NCBI RefSeq assembly: GCF_014172405.1
Contig: NZ_WNXC01000008.1
Coordinates: 1-64,000, forward strand
Direction: 5' to 3'
Source of the DNA: Pedobacter gandavensis
GTDB lineage: Bacteria; Bacteroidota; Bacteroidia; Sphingobacteriales; Sphingobacteriaceae
Length of the DNA stretch: 64,000 nucleotides
Shown: positions 1 through 9,183 of the stretch, piece after piece
Layout: each line of letters opens with the position of its first letter
Numbering within the stretch: position 1 is the first letter of the stretch
The notes under the pieces: generated by a model
Told to the model about the DNA's origin: nothing
The model's input: only the letters and a program-made list of their open reading frames with translations
Databases searched by the model: none
Made by a program: the position numbers and the translations under genes

Positions 1-2
1 TA

Positions 3-115
3 TTTAGGTGCCTATATCGGCGGTGTCTACCTCTTCCCATTCCGAACAGAGAAGTCAAGCCCGCCAGAGCCGATGGTACTGCGGTAACACGTGGGAGAGT
101 AGGTCGGTGCCAAAT
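3..115 (+). rRNA. rrf: 5S ribosomal RNA, nearly or fully complete
   Basis: The stretch has the standard 5S core: CCATTCCGAACAGAGAAG near 38-54, CCGATGGTACTGC near 70-82, and GGGAGAGTAGGTCGGTGCC near 93-111. The 5' and 3' ends (AGGTGCC and GGTGCCAAAT) belong to helix I. The exact 5' end is uncertain because the window begins there. It marks the end of an rRNA operon whose 16S and 23S genes lie to the left of the window. Confidence 0.93.
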
Positions 116-123
116 CTTAAAGT

Positions 124-149
124 AAGCCTGTAGGAAACTACAGGCTTTT
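124..149 (+). terminator. Intrinsic terminator of the rRNA operon
   Basis: A perfect 10-bp stem (AAGCCTGTAG / CTACAGGCTT) with a GAAA tetraloop is followed by a T run, about 10 nt after the 5S rRNA. Confidence 0.9.
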
Positions 150-299
150 CTTGTATATAACCTTTTTTCTATCGGTTTAGTTCCCGGCTGTTTTATTCGA
201 TAATCTGTTAGCCTTTGAATTAGCTGATTCCAGTCGGGTGTTCCAGCATATCTCAGATAGTGCTTTTTAGCTCATTCCTTTTTTCTTGTTTCAATTCTA

Positions 300-328
300 T
301 TGATATCTAAAGTCAGCGCTTATCTTTG
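300..328 (+). promoter_or_regulatory. Bacteroidota sigma-A promoter of nagA
   Basis: TTG at 300-302, an 18-nt spacer, and TATCTTTG at 321-328 match the Bacteroidota consensus TTG-N(17-23)-TAnnTTTG. Transcription would start near 335, leaving a leader of about 15 nt before the ATG at 351. Confidence 0.7.
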
Positions 329-350
329 GTAATCCTAAATACATCCAATT

Positions 351-1457
351 ATGATTGCAATAACCAATAGTCAGTTTTTTAGTGACGATCTCCTCATAAA
401 AGGTCAAACCATTTTTATTGAGAATGGAAAGATTAGTCGGATTTCAGATGAGATCATACCAGAAAGCTATCAAATTATAGATGCCTCTATGAATTATGTC
501 TGTCCTGCGTTTATTGACCTTCAGATTTATGGGAGTGGTGGAAATCTCTTTTCCGCTTATCCCACAGCAGAAACTTTAAGACAGATGGACGAAGACCTTT
601 TGTCTAAAGGAACAACCAGTTTTTTGGCCTGTGTCGCAACAAATAGTCCGGAAGTAGTTTATCAATGCTTAGATGCAGCAAAAGCTTACCGTAATGAGGC
701 TAAGGGCTTCTTAGGACTCCATCTGGAAGGACCTTACATTAATCCTAAACGTAGAGGAGCACATATTGAAAAGTATATTTACAAAGCGACTTTGGAAGAA
801 GTAAAGGAATTGTTGGACTATGCTGATGGTACGGTTAAAATGATGACCATAGCGGCTGAGTTACAAGATAACGAGGTAATTAATTATTTAGTGGATCAGG
901 GAATCATTTTGTCATTAGGGCACAGTGACGCTGATTTTAAGCAGGCTACAGCGGCTTATAACAGCGGATTTAAGACAACTACACATTTGTTTAATGCAAT
1001 GCCTTCAATTCATCATAGGGCTCCTAATTTGCCTGTAGCGGTGATGAATCACCCAACTGCAATGGCTAGTATTATAGCCGATGGCTGTCATGTTGACCTG
1101 GAGGTGGTGAAGATGACTTATAAGGCTATGAAAGATCGTTTGTTTCTAATTACAGATGCAGTAACGGCATGTGGAATTGGACCTTATCAACATGAATTGA
1201 GAGGAGATAAATTCGTTACCGCTGATGGGACTCTGTCCGGCTCAAATATCACGCTCTTACAAGCGGTTCAGAACTGTGTCAAACATTGCGATATTCCAGC
1301 AGGAGAAGCCTTTAAGCTCGCTTCAAAAAATCCGGCACTATTAATGGGTATTTTAACAGAAAAAGGGACATTAGATGTAGGTAGCGATGCTGATTTGCTG
1401 TTTTTATCTAGCGAGCTTGACCTAAATAAAGTTTTTGTAAAGGGATTGCACATTTGA
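351..1457 (+). CDS. nagA: N-acetylglucosamine-6-phosphate deacetylase
   Basis: A 368-residue amidohydrolase-fold enzyme that removes the acetyl group from GlcNAc-6-phosphate in the cytoplasm, feeding amino-sugar recycling and catabolism. The family's metal-site and catalytic motifs are all present: HLEGPY (124-129, metal Glu), GHSDAD (190-195, metal His), THLFNAM (211-217, metal His) and ITDA (267-270, catalytic Asp). The C-terminal LSGSNITLLQAV segment and the return of the small beta-domain (GSDADLLFL) are also present. The length is normal for the family (about 380). It has its own promoter and is followed 38 nt later by pyrH, which looks like unrelated housekeeping. glmS, which works in the opposite direction of amino-sugar flux, lies at 24001-25839. 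Confidence 0.95.
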   Translation: MIAITNSQFFSDDLLIKGQTIFIENGKISRISDEIIPESYQIIDASMNYVCPAFIDLQIYGSGGNLFSAYPTAETLRQMDEDLLSKGTTSFLACVATNSPEVVYQCLDAAKAYRNEAKGFLGLHLEGPYINPKRRGAHIEKYIYKATLEEVKELLDYADGTVKMMTIAAELQDNEVINYLVDQGIILSLGHSDADFKQATAAYNSGFKTTTHLFNAMPSIHHRAPNLPVAVMNHPTAMASIIADGCHVDLEVVKMTYKAMKDRLFLITDAVTACGIGPYQHELRGDKFVTADGTLSGSNITLLQAVQNCVKHCDIPAGEAFKLASKNPALLMGILTEKGTLDVGSDADLLFLSSELDLNKVFVKGLHI

Positions 1458-1482
1458 ACCCTGATTAATTAAAACAAATAGT

Positions 1483-1490
1483 TATTTTTG
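1483..1490 (+). promoter_or_regulatory. Possible -7 element upstream of pyrH
   Basis: TATTTTTG fits TAnnTTTG and ends 5 nt before the pyrH ATG, so a transcript from it would be nearly leaderless. No well-spaced TTG -33 element is visible; the nearest, at 1454-1456, is 26 nt upstream. Confidence 0.35.
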
Positions 1491-1495
1491 GACTC

Positions 1496-2203
1496 ATGAA
1501 GTATAAACGGATTCTCCTGAAATTAAGTGGCGAGTCGCTGATGGGCGATAAACAATATGGCATTGACAATGAGCGGGTTAGACAGTACGCTGAAGACATT
1601 AAAGCAGTACATGATGAAGGCCTTGAAATAGCAATAGTTATTGGAGGTGGTAATATTTTTAGAGGTTTAAGTGCCGAAAAATCCGGCATGGACCGTGCAC
1701 AAGCTGATTATATGGGAATGTTGGCGACTGTAATCAATAGTATGGCACTTCAAGATGCATTAGAAAAAGTGGGGCTTAAAACCCGCCTGCTTACCGCAAT
1801 TAAAATGGAACAAATTTGCGAGCCATTTATCCGTAGAAGAGCAGTGCGTCACCTTGAAAAAGGCCGTGTAGTAATCTTTGGTGCTGGAACTGGTAACCCT
1901 TATTTCACAACAGATTCTGCGGCAGCTTTAAGAGCAATCGAGATTAAGGCAGATGTAGTCTTGAAAGGAACACGCGTTGATGGTATTTATACTGCTGACC
2001 CTGAAAAAGATCCAACAGCTACTAAATATGAAAAGATTTCTTTCAAAGAAGTTTACGATAAAGGATTAAATGTAATGGATATGACAGCCTTCACCCTGTG
2101 TGAAGAAAATGAACTTCCAATTATCGTTTTTGATATGAATAAGACAGGTAATTTTATGAAAATTGCCAAGGGTGAAGAGATTGGTACACTTGTTAAGGTC
2201 TGA
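1496..2203 (+). CDS. pyrH: UMP kinase
   Basis: A 235-residue amino-acid-kinase-fold enzyme that phosphorylates UMP to UDP with ATP in pyrimidine nucleotide synthesis. Visible family signatures are KLSGESLMG (9-17, phosphate binding), GGGNIFRG (51-58), FGAGTGNPYFTTDSAA (about 127-142) and the KGTRVDGIYTADP segment. The length is typical (about 235-240). It is followed 40 nt later by frr, the usual pyrH-frr pairing; tsf is not in the window. No unusual residues were seen. Confidence 0.97.
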   Translation: MKYKRILLKLSGESLMGDKQYGIDNERVRQYAEDIKAVHDEGLEIAIVIGGGNIFRGLSAEKSGMDRAQADYMGMLATVINSMALQDALEKVGLKTRLLTAIKMEQICEPFIRRRAVRHLEKGRVVIFGAGTGNPYFTTDSAAALRAIEIKADVVLKGTRVDGIYTADPEKDPTATKYEKISFKEVYDKGLNVMDMTAFTLCEENELPIIVFDMNKTGNFMKIAKGEEIGTLVKV

Positions 2204-2218
2204 TTCTAATAAATTTTA

Positions 2219-2226
2219 TATTTTTG
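2219..2226 (+). promoter_or_regulatory. Possible -7 element upstream of frr
   Basis: TATTTTTG matches TAnnTTTG, 18 nt before the frr ATG at 2244. No convincing -33 TTG is visible, so it may only supplement read-through from pyrH. Confidence 0.35.
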
Positions 2227-2243
2227 GTTAAATTTTACAAAAC

Positions 2244-2807
2244 ATGAATGACCTCATAAAGAAACAACTACAAGATGCTCAGGCAAACATGGACAAGGCT
2301 ATTGACCATTGTGAAGCTGAATTGACAAAAATCCGTGCTGGAAAAGCCTCCGCAGGGATGTTAGACGGCATATTTGTAGATTACTATGGTAGTGCTACTG
2401 GCTTATCTCAAGTGGCAAGTATCAACACGCCAGATGCACGTACTATTCTCGTTCAGCCTTGGGAAAAAAACATGTTAGTTCCTATTGAGCGCGCCATCAT
2501 GGAAGCAAACATTGGAATTAATCCTCAGAATGATGGTGTAGTGATCCGTCTGGTTGTTCCTCCACTAACGGAAGAACGTAGAAGAGATCTTGTTAAAAAG
2601 GTAAAAGAAGAAGCGGAACGCGGGAAAATTACTATACGTAATATCCGGAAAGATGCCAACGAGAAAATTAAGAAACTAAAAGGTGAAAGCGTCTCTGATG
2701 ATGAAATCAAAACTGGAGAAGGTGAAGTACAGAAAATAACCGATGCATACATAATCAAAGTTGATAAACATGCAGAAGCAAAAGAAAAAGATATCATGAC
2801 GGTTTAA
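2244..2807 (+). CDS. frr: Ribosome recycling factor
   Basis: A 187-residue cytoplasmic translation factor that acts with EF-G to split post-termination ribosomes. The family pattern is clear: KIRAGKAS near 28-35, an alpha/beta domain II with VQPWEKNM and INPQNDG, and the PPLTEERRRDLVKKVKEE motif followed by the long C-terminal helix (IRNIRKDANEKIKKLK). It is normal in length (185 is typical) and shares the pyrH transcription unit or uses its own weak promoter. Confidence 0.97.
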   Translation: MNDLIKKQLQDAQANMDKAIDHCEAELTKIRAGKASAGMLDGIFVDYYGSATGLSQVASINTPDARTILVQPWEKNMLVPIERAIMEANIGINPQNDGVVIRLVVPPLTEERRRDLVKKVKEEAERGKITIRNIRKDANEKIKKLKGESVSDDEIKTGEGEVQKITDAYIIKVDKHAEAKEKDIMTV

Positions 2808-2835
2808 GACCAGATTTATAATTTACTTGTAATTT

Positions 2836-2867
2836 AAAGGGAATGGGGCGAATGCTTCACTCCCTTT
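2836..2867 (+). terminator. Likely terminator after frr
   Basis: AAAGGGA (2836-2842) pairs with TCCCTTT (2861-2867) over an 18-nt loop, followed by ATTTATTTTT. The stem is short and the loop is long, so the call is tentative. The trailing TATTTTTG (2871-2878) could also be the -7 element of the next gene. Confidence 0.45.
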
Positions 2868-2893
2868 ATTTATTTTTGGCTAGATTTAAATAA

Positions 2894-4642
2894 ATGAAAT
2901 TACTACTTGAATATTTACATGGCCATAAATGGGTGGTTGCATTAGCGCTTTTATTGGCTGCAATCAATATTGGCTTTTCCTTACTAGACCCCTACATCAC
3001 AGGAAGAATAGTGGATGAGTTTATTCAAAAGAAGGATGTGCTGAATAGAAGTGAGTTCGTTTGGGGAGTACTCGGATTAGTTGGCCTAAGTGTAGGTGCA
3101 GCTATGGTGTCGAGAATCGCCAAAAATTTTCAGGATTACTTTACTAGTATTGTTGTACAAAAAGTTGGCGCAAGTATGTATGCCGATGGACTTAAACACT
3201 CTCTTGAATTGCCTTATCAGGTATTCGAAGATCAGCGAAGTGGAGAAACACTTGGGATCTTACAAAAGGTAAGGCTTGATTCTGAAAAATTTATTACAGC
3301 GTTTATTAGCATTCTCTTCGTCAGTCTGATTGGGATGGTATTTGTAATCGTTTATTCGGTTACAGTAAGTTATAAGGTGACACTAGTCTATTTCTCTGCA
3401 ATTCCAATCATCAGTTTCGTGAGTTGGTACTTAAGTAGAAAAATCAAAACTATTCAAAAGACTATTGTTGCTGAAACAACTGCCTTGGCAGGTTCAACCA
3501 CAGAATCTTTGAGGAATATAGAACTGGTGAAAAGTCTCGGCCTTGCCAACCAGGAGATAGAGCGGTTGAATAGAACGACTTATAAGATTTTGGGATTGGA
3601 ATTAAGAAAGGTTAAATATGTAAGAAGCATGAGCTTTGTGCAGGGGACAACGGTCAATTTTGTCCGTAGTACTATGGTCGTGGTTTTATTGATTCTTATC
3701 TTTGAAAATACAATTTCTGCAGGGCAATATTTTTCTTTCTTATTCTATTCTTTCTTTCTCTTTGGGCCTTTACAGGAACTTGGAAATGTAATTCTTTCCT
3801 GGAGGGAAGCAGAGGTTTCTCTTGGAAATTTTAAGAAAATTTTAAGTACACCAATAGATGAAAAACCCATAAATCCAGTTCAATTAGGGAAAATTACCAG
3901 TCTTGAGTTTAAAGATGTAAACTTTAGACACCTAACAGGTAAGCATAATGCCTTGAATGATATTAATTTCCGTACCCATAATGGGGAGACAATTGCATTT
4001 GTGGGACCGTCTGGATCTGGAAAAACTACCTTGGTTAAGCTATTGGTTGGTCTTTACCAGCCAATAGAGGGTGATGTTTTGTATAATGATACCTCCAGCA
4101 AAGCAATTGATTTGGATATGCTGAGAGAAAAGATCGGTTTTGTAACTCAGGATACTCAATTGTTTTCTGGAACAATTCGTGAAAACCTACAGTTTGTGAG
4201 ACCCGAGGCAACTGATGAAGATTGCTTGAGGGTGATGAAACAGGCTGCCTGTAATAACTTGTTGGCACGTGCAGATAAAGGTTTGGATACCGTGATTGGT
4301 GAAGGTGGGGTGAAGGTTTCCGGAGGAGAAAAACAAAGGTTATCTATTGCCAGAGCATTATTGCGAAGACCAGATATTCTGGTTTTCGATGAAGCGACCT
4401 CTTCTCTAGATTCTTTAACAGAGGAAGAGATTACCGCAACGATTCGTGATATTTCGTTACAAACGAATCATATTACGATTTTAATCGCCCACAGACTTTC
4501 TACGATTCGCCATGCAGACCGAATTTTTGTTTTGGAACGTGGACATATTATTGAGCAGGGTAAACATGAAGACTTATTGGCCGAAACAGGGTTGTATTAT
4601 GCCATGTGGAGACAACAAGTTGGTGAAAGGGTAGAATACTAG
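2894..4642 (+). CDS. ABC transporter, fused permease and ATPase (MsbA-like exporter)
   Basis: A 582-residue half-transporter. An N-terminal six-helix exporter domain (about 1-310; hydrophobic stretches near 14-32, 57-72, 134-156 and 163-182) is followed by a C-terminal ATPase with Walker A GPSGSGKT (371-378), signature VSGGEKQR (about 475-482), Walker B ILVFDEATS (about 495-503) and H-loop IAHRLS. It would homodimerise in the inner membrane and export a lipid, peptide or drug. Sequence alone cannot identify the substrate. It follows frr by 86 nt and converges on the MFS gene. A second, more MsbA-like paralogue is at 43103-44923 within the glycan cluster. Confidence 0.9.
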   Translation: MKLLLEYLHGHKWVVALALLLAAINIGFSLLDPYITGRIVDEFIQKKDVLNRSEFVWGVLGLVGLSVGAAMVSRIAKNFQDYFTSIVVQKVGASMYADGLKHSLELPYQVFEDQRSGETLGILQKVRLDSEKFITAFISILFVSLIGMVFVIVYSVTVSYKVTLVYFSAIPIISFVSWYLSRKIKTIQKTIVAETTALAGSTTESLRNIELVKSLGLANQEIERLNRTTYKILGLELRKVKYVRSMSFVQGTTVNFVRSTMVVVLLILIFENTISAGQYFSFLFYSFFLFGPLQELGNVILSWREAEVSLGNFKKILSTPIDEKPINPVQLGKITSLEFKDVNFRHLTGKHNALNDINFRTHNGETIAFVGPSGSGKTTLVKLLVGLYQPIEGDVLYNDTSSKAIDLDMLREKIGFVTQDTQLFSGTIRENLQFVRPEATDEDCLRVMKQAACNNLLARADKGLDTVIGEGGVKVSGGEKQRLSIARALLRRPDILVFDEATSSLDSLTEEEITATIRDISLQTNHITILIAHRLSTIRHADRIFVLERGHIIEQGKHEDLLAETGLYYAMWRQQVGERVEY

Positions 4643-4679
4643 CTTCATGGAATATCCATAAGCTTAGAAAGGGATGTGG

Positions 4680-5954
4680 TTAATTTTGTTGGTCATTTAT
4701 CTCCTGTAAAGTTAACTTCATCATTCCTTTGGTTTTCATGTAGGTGATTCCGGCTACTAAGATGGTCATGCTTCCTCCGAACACAACTGCAGGGACAGTT
4801 CTCATAAGCTTCGCTGTTAGACCTGATTCAAACGCTCCAATCTCATTAGAAGAGCCAATAAACATACTGTTTACTGCGGATACCCTACCGCGCATTTCAT
4901 CAGGGGTGAGTAATTGCATAATTGTAGAGCGAATAATAACACTGATGCTGTCGAAAGCACCTTCCATGAATAAAAACACAAGGGTAAGGTAGAAATTTTT
5001 TGATAAGCCATAGCAGATAATACTTGTTCCAAATCCAGTTACTGCAATCAGTAGGTTTCTCCAGGGTTTGTTCATTGGAGAGAAACGGGTCATGGCCAAC
5101 ATAGTGATCACTGCACCACTGGACGCAGCTGCACGCATAAAGCCCAGTCCTTCGGAACCAACATTCAAAATGTCATTGGCAAATACAGGAAGTAAAGCCA
5201 CTGCTCCGCCGAAGAAAACGGAGAAGAGATCTAAGCTCATCGCGCCCAACATCATTTTATTTTTAAAAACAAAGTGAACGCCCTCAGTTAGACTTTTCAC
5301 GATGCTCTCTTTAGGGATATAGGTAGGATGATGAGGTCTTAAGAAAAAGATGCAGATAAGGGCAATGCCGATTAAAGTAAGTATAACACAGTATGTCGCA
5401 GTAATGCCATAGAATCCATAGATCAAACCACCTACGGCTGGGCCTAAAATGGATGCGGCCTGCCAGCTGGAGCTGTTCCAGGTACTGGAATTTGGGTAGA
5501 GTTTTTTAGGGACGATTTGTGCCATCAGTGAGAAGGTTGCCGGACTGAAAAACCCTCTGGCAATACCAATTCCAAATACCATCAAATACATAATGGGCAC
5601 GATATAGTCTACTGGGACATAAGGATGCATCCGATTGGTGGTCACGACCAGCATAATCAGTGAGCAGAGAAATACGCAGCTAAATATTTTTAGTAATATC
5701 CCTCTTTTCTCAGATTTATCGGCTACATAACCACCGTAAAGAGCAATTCCTATTGCAGGGATGGCTTCACAAAGGCCGACTAGACCGAGGGCCAATGGAT
5801 CTTTGGTTAGGTGATAAATATGAAATCCAATGATGACAGCTTGCATTTGATATGCAAACGTAAAAAAGAAACGCATTCCGAGGTAAGATCGAAACTCCCT
5901 GTATCGGAGTGCGGCGTATGGATCTGGTTTTTCTAAGGGTTTATGAGCTTCCAA
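4680..5954 (-). CDS. MFS transporter (MFS_3 / EntS-like exporter)
   Basis: A 424-residue polytopic membrane protein with about 12 predicted helices, probably a proton-coupled efflux protein. The helix-2/3 loop reads GLCEAIPAIGIALYGGYVADKSEKRG, which is the MFS motif A region (G-x-x-x-D-K-x-x-x-R). The mid-protein stretch FNSMFIGSSNEIGAFESG (C-terminal half) resembles the EntS/MFS_3 group. The substrate is unknown. It lies 62 nt downstream of the ThiE-like gene on the same strand, so it could be a distal member of the riboswitch-controlled unit. TACATTTG on the minus strand at 5969-5976 could supply its own -7 element. Confidence 0.85.
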   Translation of the reverse strand: MEAHKPLEKPDPYAALRYREFRSYLGMRFFFTFAYQMQAVIIGFHIYHLTKDPLALGLVGLCEAIPAIGIALYGGYVADKSEKRGILLKIFSCVFLCSLIMLVVTTNRMHPYVPVDYIVPIMYLMVFGIGIARGFFSPATFSLMAQIVPKKLYPNSSTWNSSSWQAASILGPAVGGLIYGFYGITATYCVILTLIGIALICIFFLRPHHPTYIPKESIVKSLTEGVHFVFKNKMMLGAMSLDLFSVFFGGAVALLPVFANDILNVGSEGLGFMRAAASSGAVITMLAMTRFSPMNKPWRNLLIAVTGFGTSIICYGLSKNFYLTLVFLFMEGAFDSISVIIRSTIMQLLTPDEMRGRVSAVNSMFIGSSNEIGAFESGLTAKLMRTVPAVVFGGSMTILVAGITYMKTKGMMKLTLQEINDQQN

Positions 5955-6016
5955 GAAGGTTTTTTTAACAAATGTATGTTATGATGTTTCAATAACATAC
6001 ACTTGCCAAAAAAATA

Positions 6017-6649
6017 TTACATGATACTGTCATAAAATGCGCTGTAGGCAGCGCGCATATCTTCTGCTTGATTGATCGCAGAAGATGCCGCTATTCCAAA
6101 AATGCCAGTCAGCATTAATGGATCTATATCACTTAAGGTGACTCCGCCAACAGCAAGTACAGGTAGATCAATTTCTTTCGCTTTTAGCGCTTTTATTGCC
6201 TTTTCATATCCTGAAACTCCTAATAATGGAGCATTGTTCGGTTTTGTTGTGGTTGTGAAAAATGGTCCGAATCCGGCATAATCAACCCCTTCTGAAGCTA
6301 ATCTGATTAAACCTTCTAGTGTGTTAGATGATCCACCAATAGTGATCGCTTCTCCCAATTGCTTACGAATCTTCACAAAATCAGCATCCATATCTTCTAT
6401 GTGAAAACCTTGAATGTCTGCTTTTCCATTTAGATGAATATGATCTGTAACGATCAGGGTAGCCCCCCAATCATCACAAATTGCTGCAATTGCATTTATA
6501 TCGTTTAAAAGTTCCTCATCGTTTTTAGTTAGACAACGGTACTGAATCCATTTTGCCCCGGCGCTGCAGGCAATATTTGCCTGCTCAATATGGCTATGCT
6601 GATGGATATCGTGAGTTATGAATTGTAGCTTTTCGATGAATTTCTTCAT
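6017..6649 (-). CDS. thiE: Thiamine phosphate synthase-like protein (ThiE/TenI family)
   Basis: A 210-residue TIM-barrel protein. ThiE joins HMP-pyrophosphate to thiazole phosphate to give thiamine monophosphate. The C-terminal phosphate-binding motifs are good: GFGPFFTTTTKPN (about 138-150), VLAVGGVT (about 178-185) and GIAASSAINQAED. The N-terminal active-site motifs are divergent: the usual Q-x-R-x-K strand reads IQYRCLTK, and the usual V-N-D-D reads VTDH. It begins 6 nt after the TonB receptor stop, so it should be co-transcribed behind the TPP riboswitch. It is either a divergent ThiE or a TenI-like barrel with another role; regulation by TPP favours a thiamine function. Confidence 0.78.
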   Translation of the reverse strand: MKKFIEKLQFITHDIHQHSHIEQANIACSAGAKWIQYRCLTKNDEELLNDINAIAAICDDWGATLIVTDHIHLNGKADIQGFHIEDMDADFVKIRKQLGEAITIGGSSNTLEGLIRLASEGVDYAGFGPFFTTTTKPNNAPLLGVSGYEKAIKALKAKEIDLPVLAVGGVTLSDIDPLMLTGIFGIAASSAINQAEDMRAAYSAFYDSIM

Positions 6650-6655
6650 AAGGTG

Positions 6656-9115
6656 TTAAAATTTGAAATTTAGCGAAAGTAAAAAATTAGTTCCGGCCTG
6701 GGCGTAATAAAAATTCTCTGTAGTGATATTACCTTGGTAAGCACTGCTATAGGTATAACCATTACTTTCGTATTTTTCATTGAAGATGTTGTTCACCAGT
6801 AGCCCAATATTGATGTTTTTAATGCCTTTAAGCTGGAAATCATAACCTATTCTTGCATTGTTTACCCAATAGGCATCTAGTTTTCTACTTTCATTCTGCG
6901 TATTGTCCAGGTATTGTTTACCCACAAATTTGCTTTGTAAAGCGGCCGCAAAACCTTTAAATGGTTTATAAACCAGCTCTCCTGCAATGACAGATTTTGG
7001 AGAGAAAGAGATATCTGTGTTTTTGTAGTTGGAAGTGATCAGGGTTTCTGAACCATCATCTTCATATTGGGTTACATAATTAATATAGTTCTGGATTTTA
7101 TTCCTGCTAAATGCGGCATTGGCATTGATGGCAAATTTTGAGCTTAGGATGTAAGAAGCATCTAATTCAACCCCTGTACGGTAACTTTTATCTACATTCT
7201 GACGGTAAGCATCTGCAAATTCATTGATCTCTCCTGTAAAGATCAATTGATCTTTATAGAACATCCCATATGCATTCAGGCCCAGGTTAAGCCTGTTTTC
7301 TTTATAACGGTAACCTACCTCGAGATCATGAAGGCGTTCTGATTTTGGCGAAGGTAAACCTACTTTTAAGTTGGTGAAATCATCACGATTAGGTTCTTTA
7401 TTTGCCACACTAAAGGAAGTGTAAACATTGCTTTTCTCATTTAAGAAATAAGTAGCCCCTACTTTAGGGTTGAAAAAATGGTAGGTATTGTTGAAATCAA
7501 GTTCTCTCAAGTTTTTATCTTTTCCAGTGATTTTATAGTCGACAGTCCGGTATTGGAGGTCGGCAAAAAGACTCAATTGATCAATTGGGCTATAGCTGAC
7601 TTTACCAAAGGTGTTAAAATCATTTTTGTTTCCTTTACCATCATAATAGTGGTCGGTATTGTTGCTGGTGGAAGGATATTTCGCCCATATTACTTCTCCG
7701 AAATGTTTTCCTCTATATTCATTATAGGCTCCTCCAAGCGTGAAATTCAAGTTAGCTTGTGGCTTATAGCTGAATGCATAAGTAGCGCCATAGAAATCAT
7801 TATCTAACCAACGGCGGCGAATCAAATCCGTTCTTTTTTGAAGCGCTCCATCTGCATTCATCGGGGGTAAACCGTATTTACTTAGTTTTTGATCGAATTT
7901 AAACTCTTCAAAATAACCTTTCCCATCGGTATAATGTAGGGCTGCATTGAATGAGAACTGTTCGTTAATCTGTTTGGCATAAAGTGCCTGATAATGATTT
8001 TGAGCGTAGTTATCGGTCTGATCTTTATAGGTGAACGAGTTGTAGGTTCTGTTTCCGGAATTTAATAGATTCTGTTTTTGTATTTCATTAAATCCCTGGC
8101 GATTGCTGAAGTCGAGCATTCCCTGTACATCACCTTTTAATCGAGCTTCAGGAATACCATCCCAGGCCTGGTAAGTCTTTTCTATTCCGGAGAAAACGTT
8201 CAGGCGAAGTAATTCATTTTTACCATAGTAAGCACCGGAAAGGTAGTAAGATTTTAAATTTGAGGCTGCACGGTCAATAAACCCATCAGATATGATTCTG
8301 GAAAGGCGGCCATCGAAACTCCATTTATTGTCAATCAGTCCTGTTCCCAACTTTACGGTATTTTTTAGCGTATTGAATGAACCGTATGTATTGTTTAATT
8401 CTGTGTAAGCGACTTCTGAGGGAGCGCTGGTCTGAATATTTAAGCTTCCACCAAAAGCTCCGGCACCATTTGTAGAAGTACCTACACCACGCTGGATTTG
8501 TACATTTTCGATAGAAGAAGCAAAATCCGGCATATTTACCCAGAATATGCCCTGACTTTCACTGTCATTGTAAGGAATCCCATTAATAGTCACATTGATT
8601 CTGCTGGCATCACTACCTCGAATTCTGATGCCAGTATAGCCTACACCGGCACCGGCATCGGAGGTTACCACTACTCCGGGGGTATTGTTTAAAATAAACG
8701 GCAGATCTTGTCCAAAGTTGTTCTCTTGAATTTCAGCTTTGCTGATGTTTTTATAAGTAGTGGCAGATTTATCGTTGGCACGCGTGGCGGTAACGATCAC
8801 TTCATCTGCAAGAAAAGCAGCGGGTTTAAGGCCGATGTTTTCCAGCATATCAGATTTTAGTTCCAGGTTTTTCTCGGTCGTCTGATAACCAATAAAACTT
8901 ACCAACAGCGTATAACTTCCTGCTTTAAGATTTTTTAGCTGGTATTTTCCCTGACCGTTTGCGGTGACCCCAAAAGATTTTCCTTTAAGTCGGATGGTTG
9001 CACCCGGTAATGCCTGATGGTTTGTTTCGGACACAACTCCCGAAATCGTAAACTGTGCCTTTGTTAAAACAGGCAACAACAACATAGCTAGCGCTATGGT
9101 CAATAATTTTTTCAA
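6656..9115 (-). CDS. TonB-dependent outer-membrane receptor, TPP-riboswitch controlled (likely thiamine uptake)
   Basis: An 819-residue receptor. A signal peptide (about 1-20, ending TKAQ) precedes a carboxypeptidase-D-like domain (22-95, ISGVVSETNHQALPGATIRL). A plug follows (about 100-230, with DEVIVTATR and GIRIRGSDASRINVTINGIPYND), then a beta-barrel ending in the aromatic C-terminal strand SLNFKF. It should import its ligand across the outer membrane using TonB energy. The upstream TPP riboswitch makes thiamine or a thiamine precursor the best ligand candidate, as proposed for TPP-regulated receptors of Bacteroidota. The start codon is TTG at 9115: the signal peptide begins there (MKKLL...), and no upstream ATG lies in frame before the leader hairpin. 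thiE follows 6 nt after the stop. Confidence 0.92.
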   Translation of the reverse strand: MKKLLTIALAMLLLPVLTKAQFTISGVVSETNHQALPGATIRLKGKSFGVTANGQGKYQLKNLKAGSYTLLVSFIGYQTTEKNLELKSDMLENIGLKPAAFLADEVIVTATRANDKSATTYKNISKAEIQENNFGQDLPFILNNTPGVVVTSDAGAGVGYTGIRIRGSDASRINVTINGIPYNDSESQGIFWVNMPDFASSIENVQIQRGVGTSTNGAGAFGGSLNIQTSAPSEVAYTELNNTYGSFNTLKNTVKLGTGLIDNKWSFDGRLSRIISDGFIDRAASNLKSYYLSGAYYGKNELLRLNVFSGIEKTYQAWDGIPEARLKGDVQGMLDFSNRQGFNEIQKQNLLNSGNRTYNSFTYKDQTDNYAQNHYQALYAKQINEQFSFNAALHYTDGKGYFEEFKFDQKLSKYGLPPMNADGALQKRTDLIRRRWLDNDFYGATYAFSYKPQANLNFTLGGAYNEYRGKHFGEVIWAKYPSTSNNTDHYYDGKGNKNDFNTFGKVSYSPIDQLSLFADLQYRTVDYKITGKDKNLRELDFNNTYHFFNPKVGATYFLNEKSNVYTSFSVANKEPNRDDFTNLKVGLPSPKSERLHDLEVGYRYKENRLNLGLNAYGMFYKDQLIFTGEINEFADAYRQNVDKSYRTGVELDASYILSSKFAINANAAFSRNKIQNYINYVTQYEDDGSETLITSNYKNTDISFSPKSVIAGELVYKPFKGFAAALQSKFVGKQYLDNTQNESRKLDAYWVNNARIGYDFQLKGIKNINIGLLVNNIFNEKYESNGYTYSSAYQGNITTENFYYAQAGTNFLLSLNFKF

Positions 9116-9139
9116 TTTTTTGTTTTTTTAGTTAAACCA

Positions 9140-9161
9140 CTGTAAGTAGGGGCACTTACAG
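9140..9161 (-). promoter_or_regulatory. Hairpin in the riboswitch expression platform
   Basis: CTGTAAGT and ACTTACAG form a perfect 8-bp stem with the loop GCCCCT on the minus strand. Flanking AGTTTAACT and GGTTTAACT can extend it with one mismatch. No T run follows, so it is not a standard intrinsic terminator. It ends about 25 nt before the TTG start. The loop is complementary to AGGGGT in the 5' strand of the TPP aptamer (five Watson-Crick pairs and one G-U). Confidence 0.6.
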
Positions 9162-9183
9162 CCCAGTTAAACTCCATAACTCC

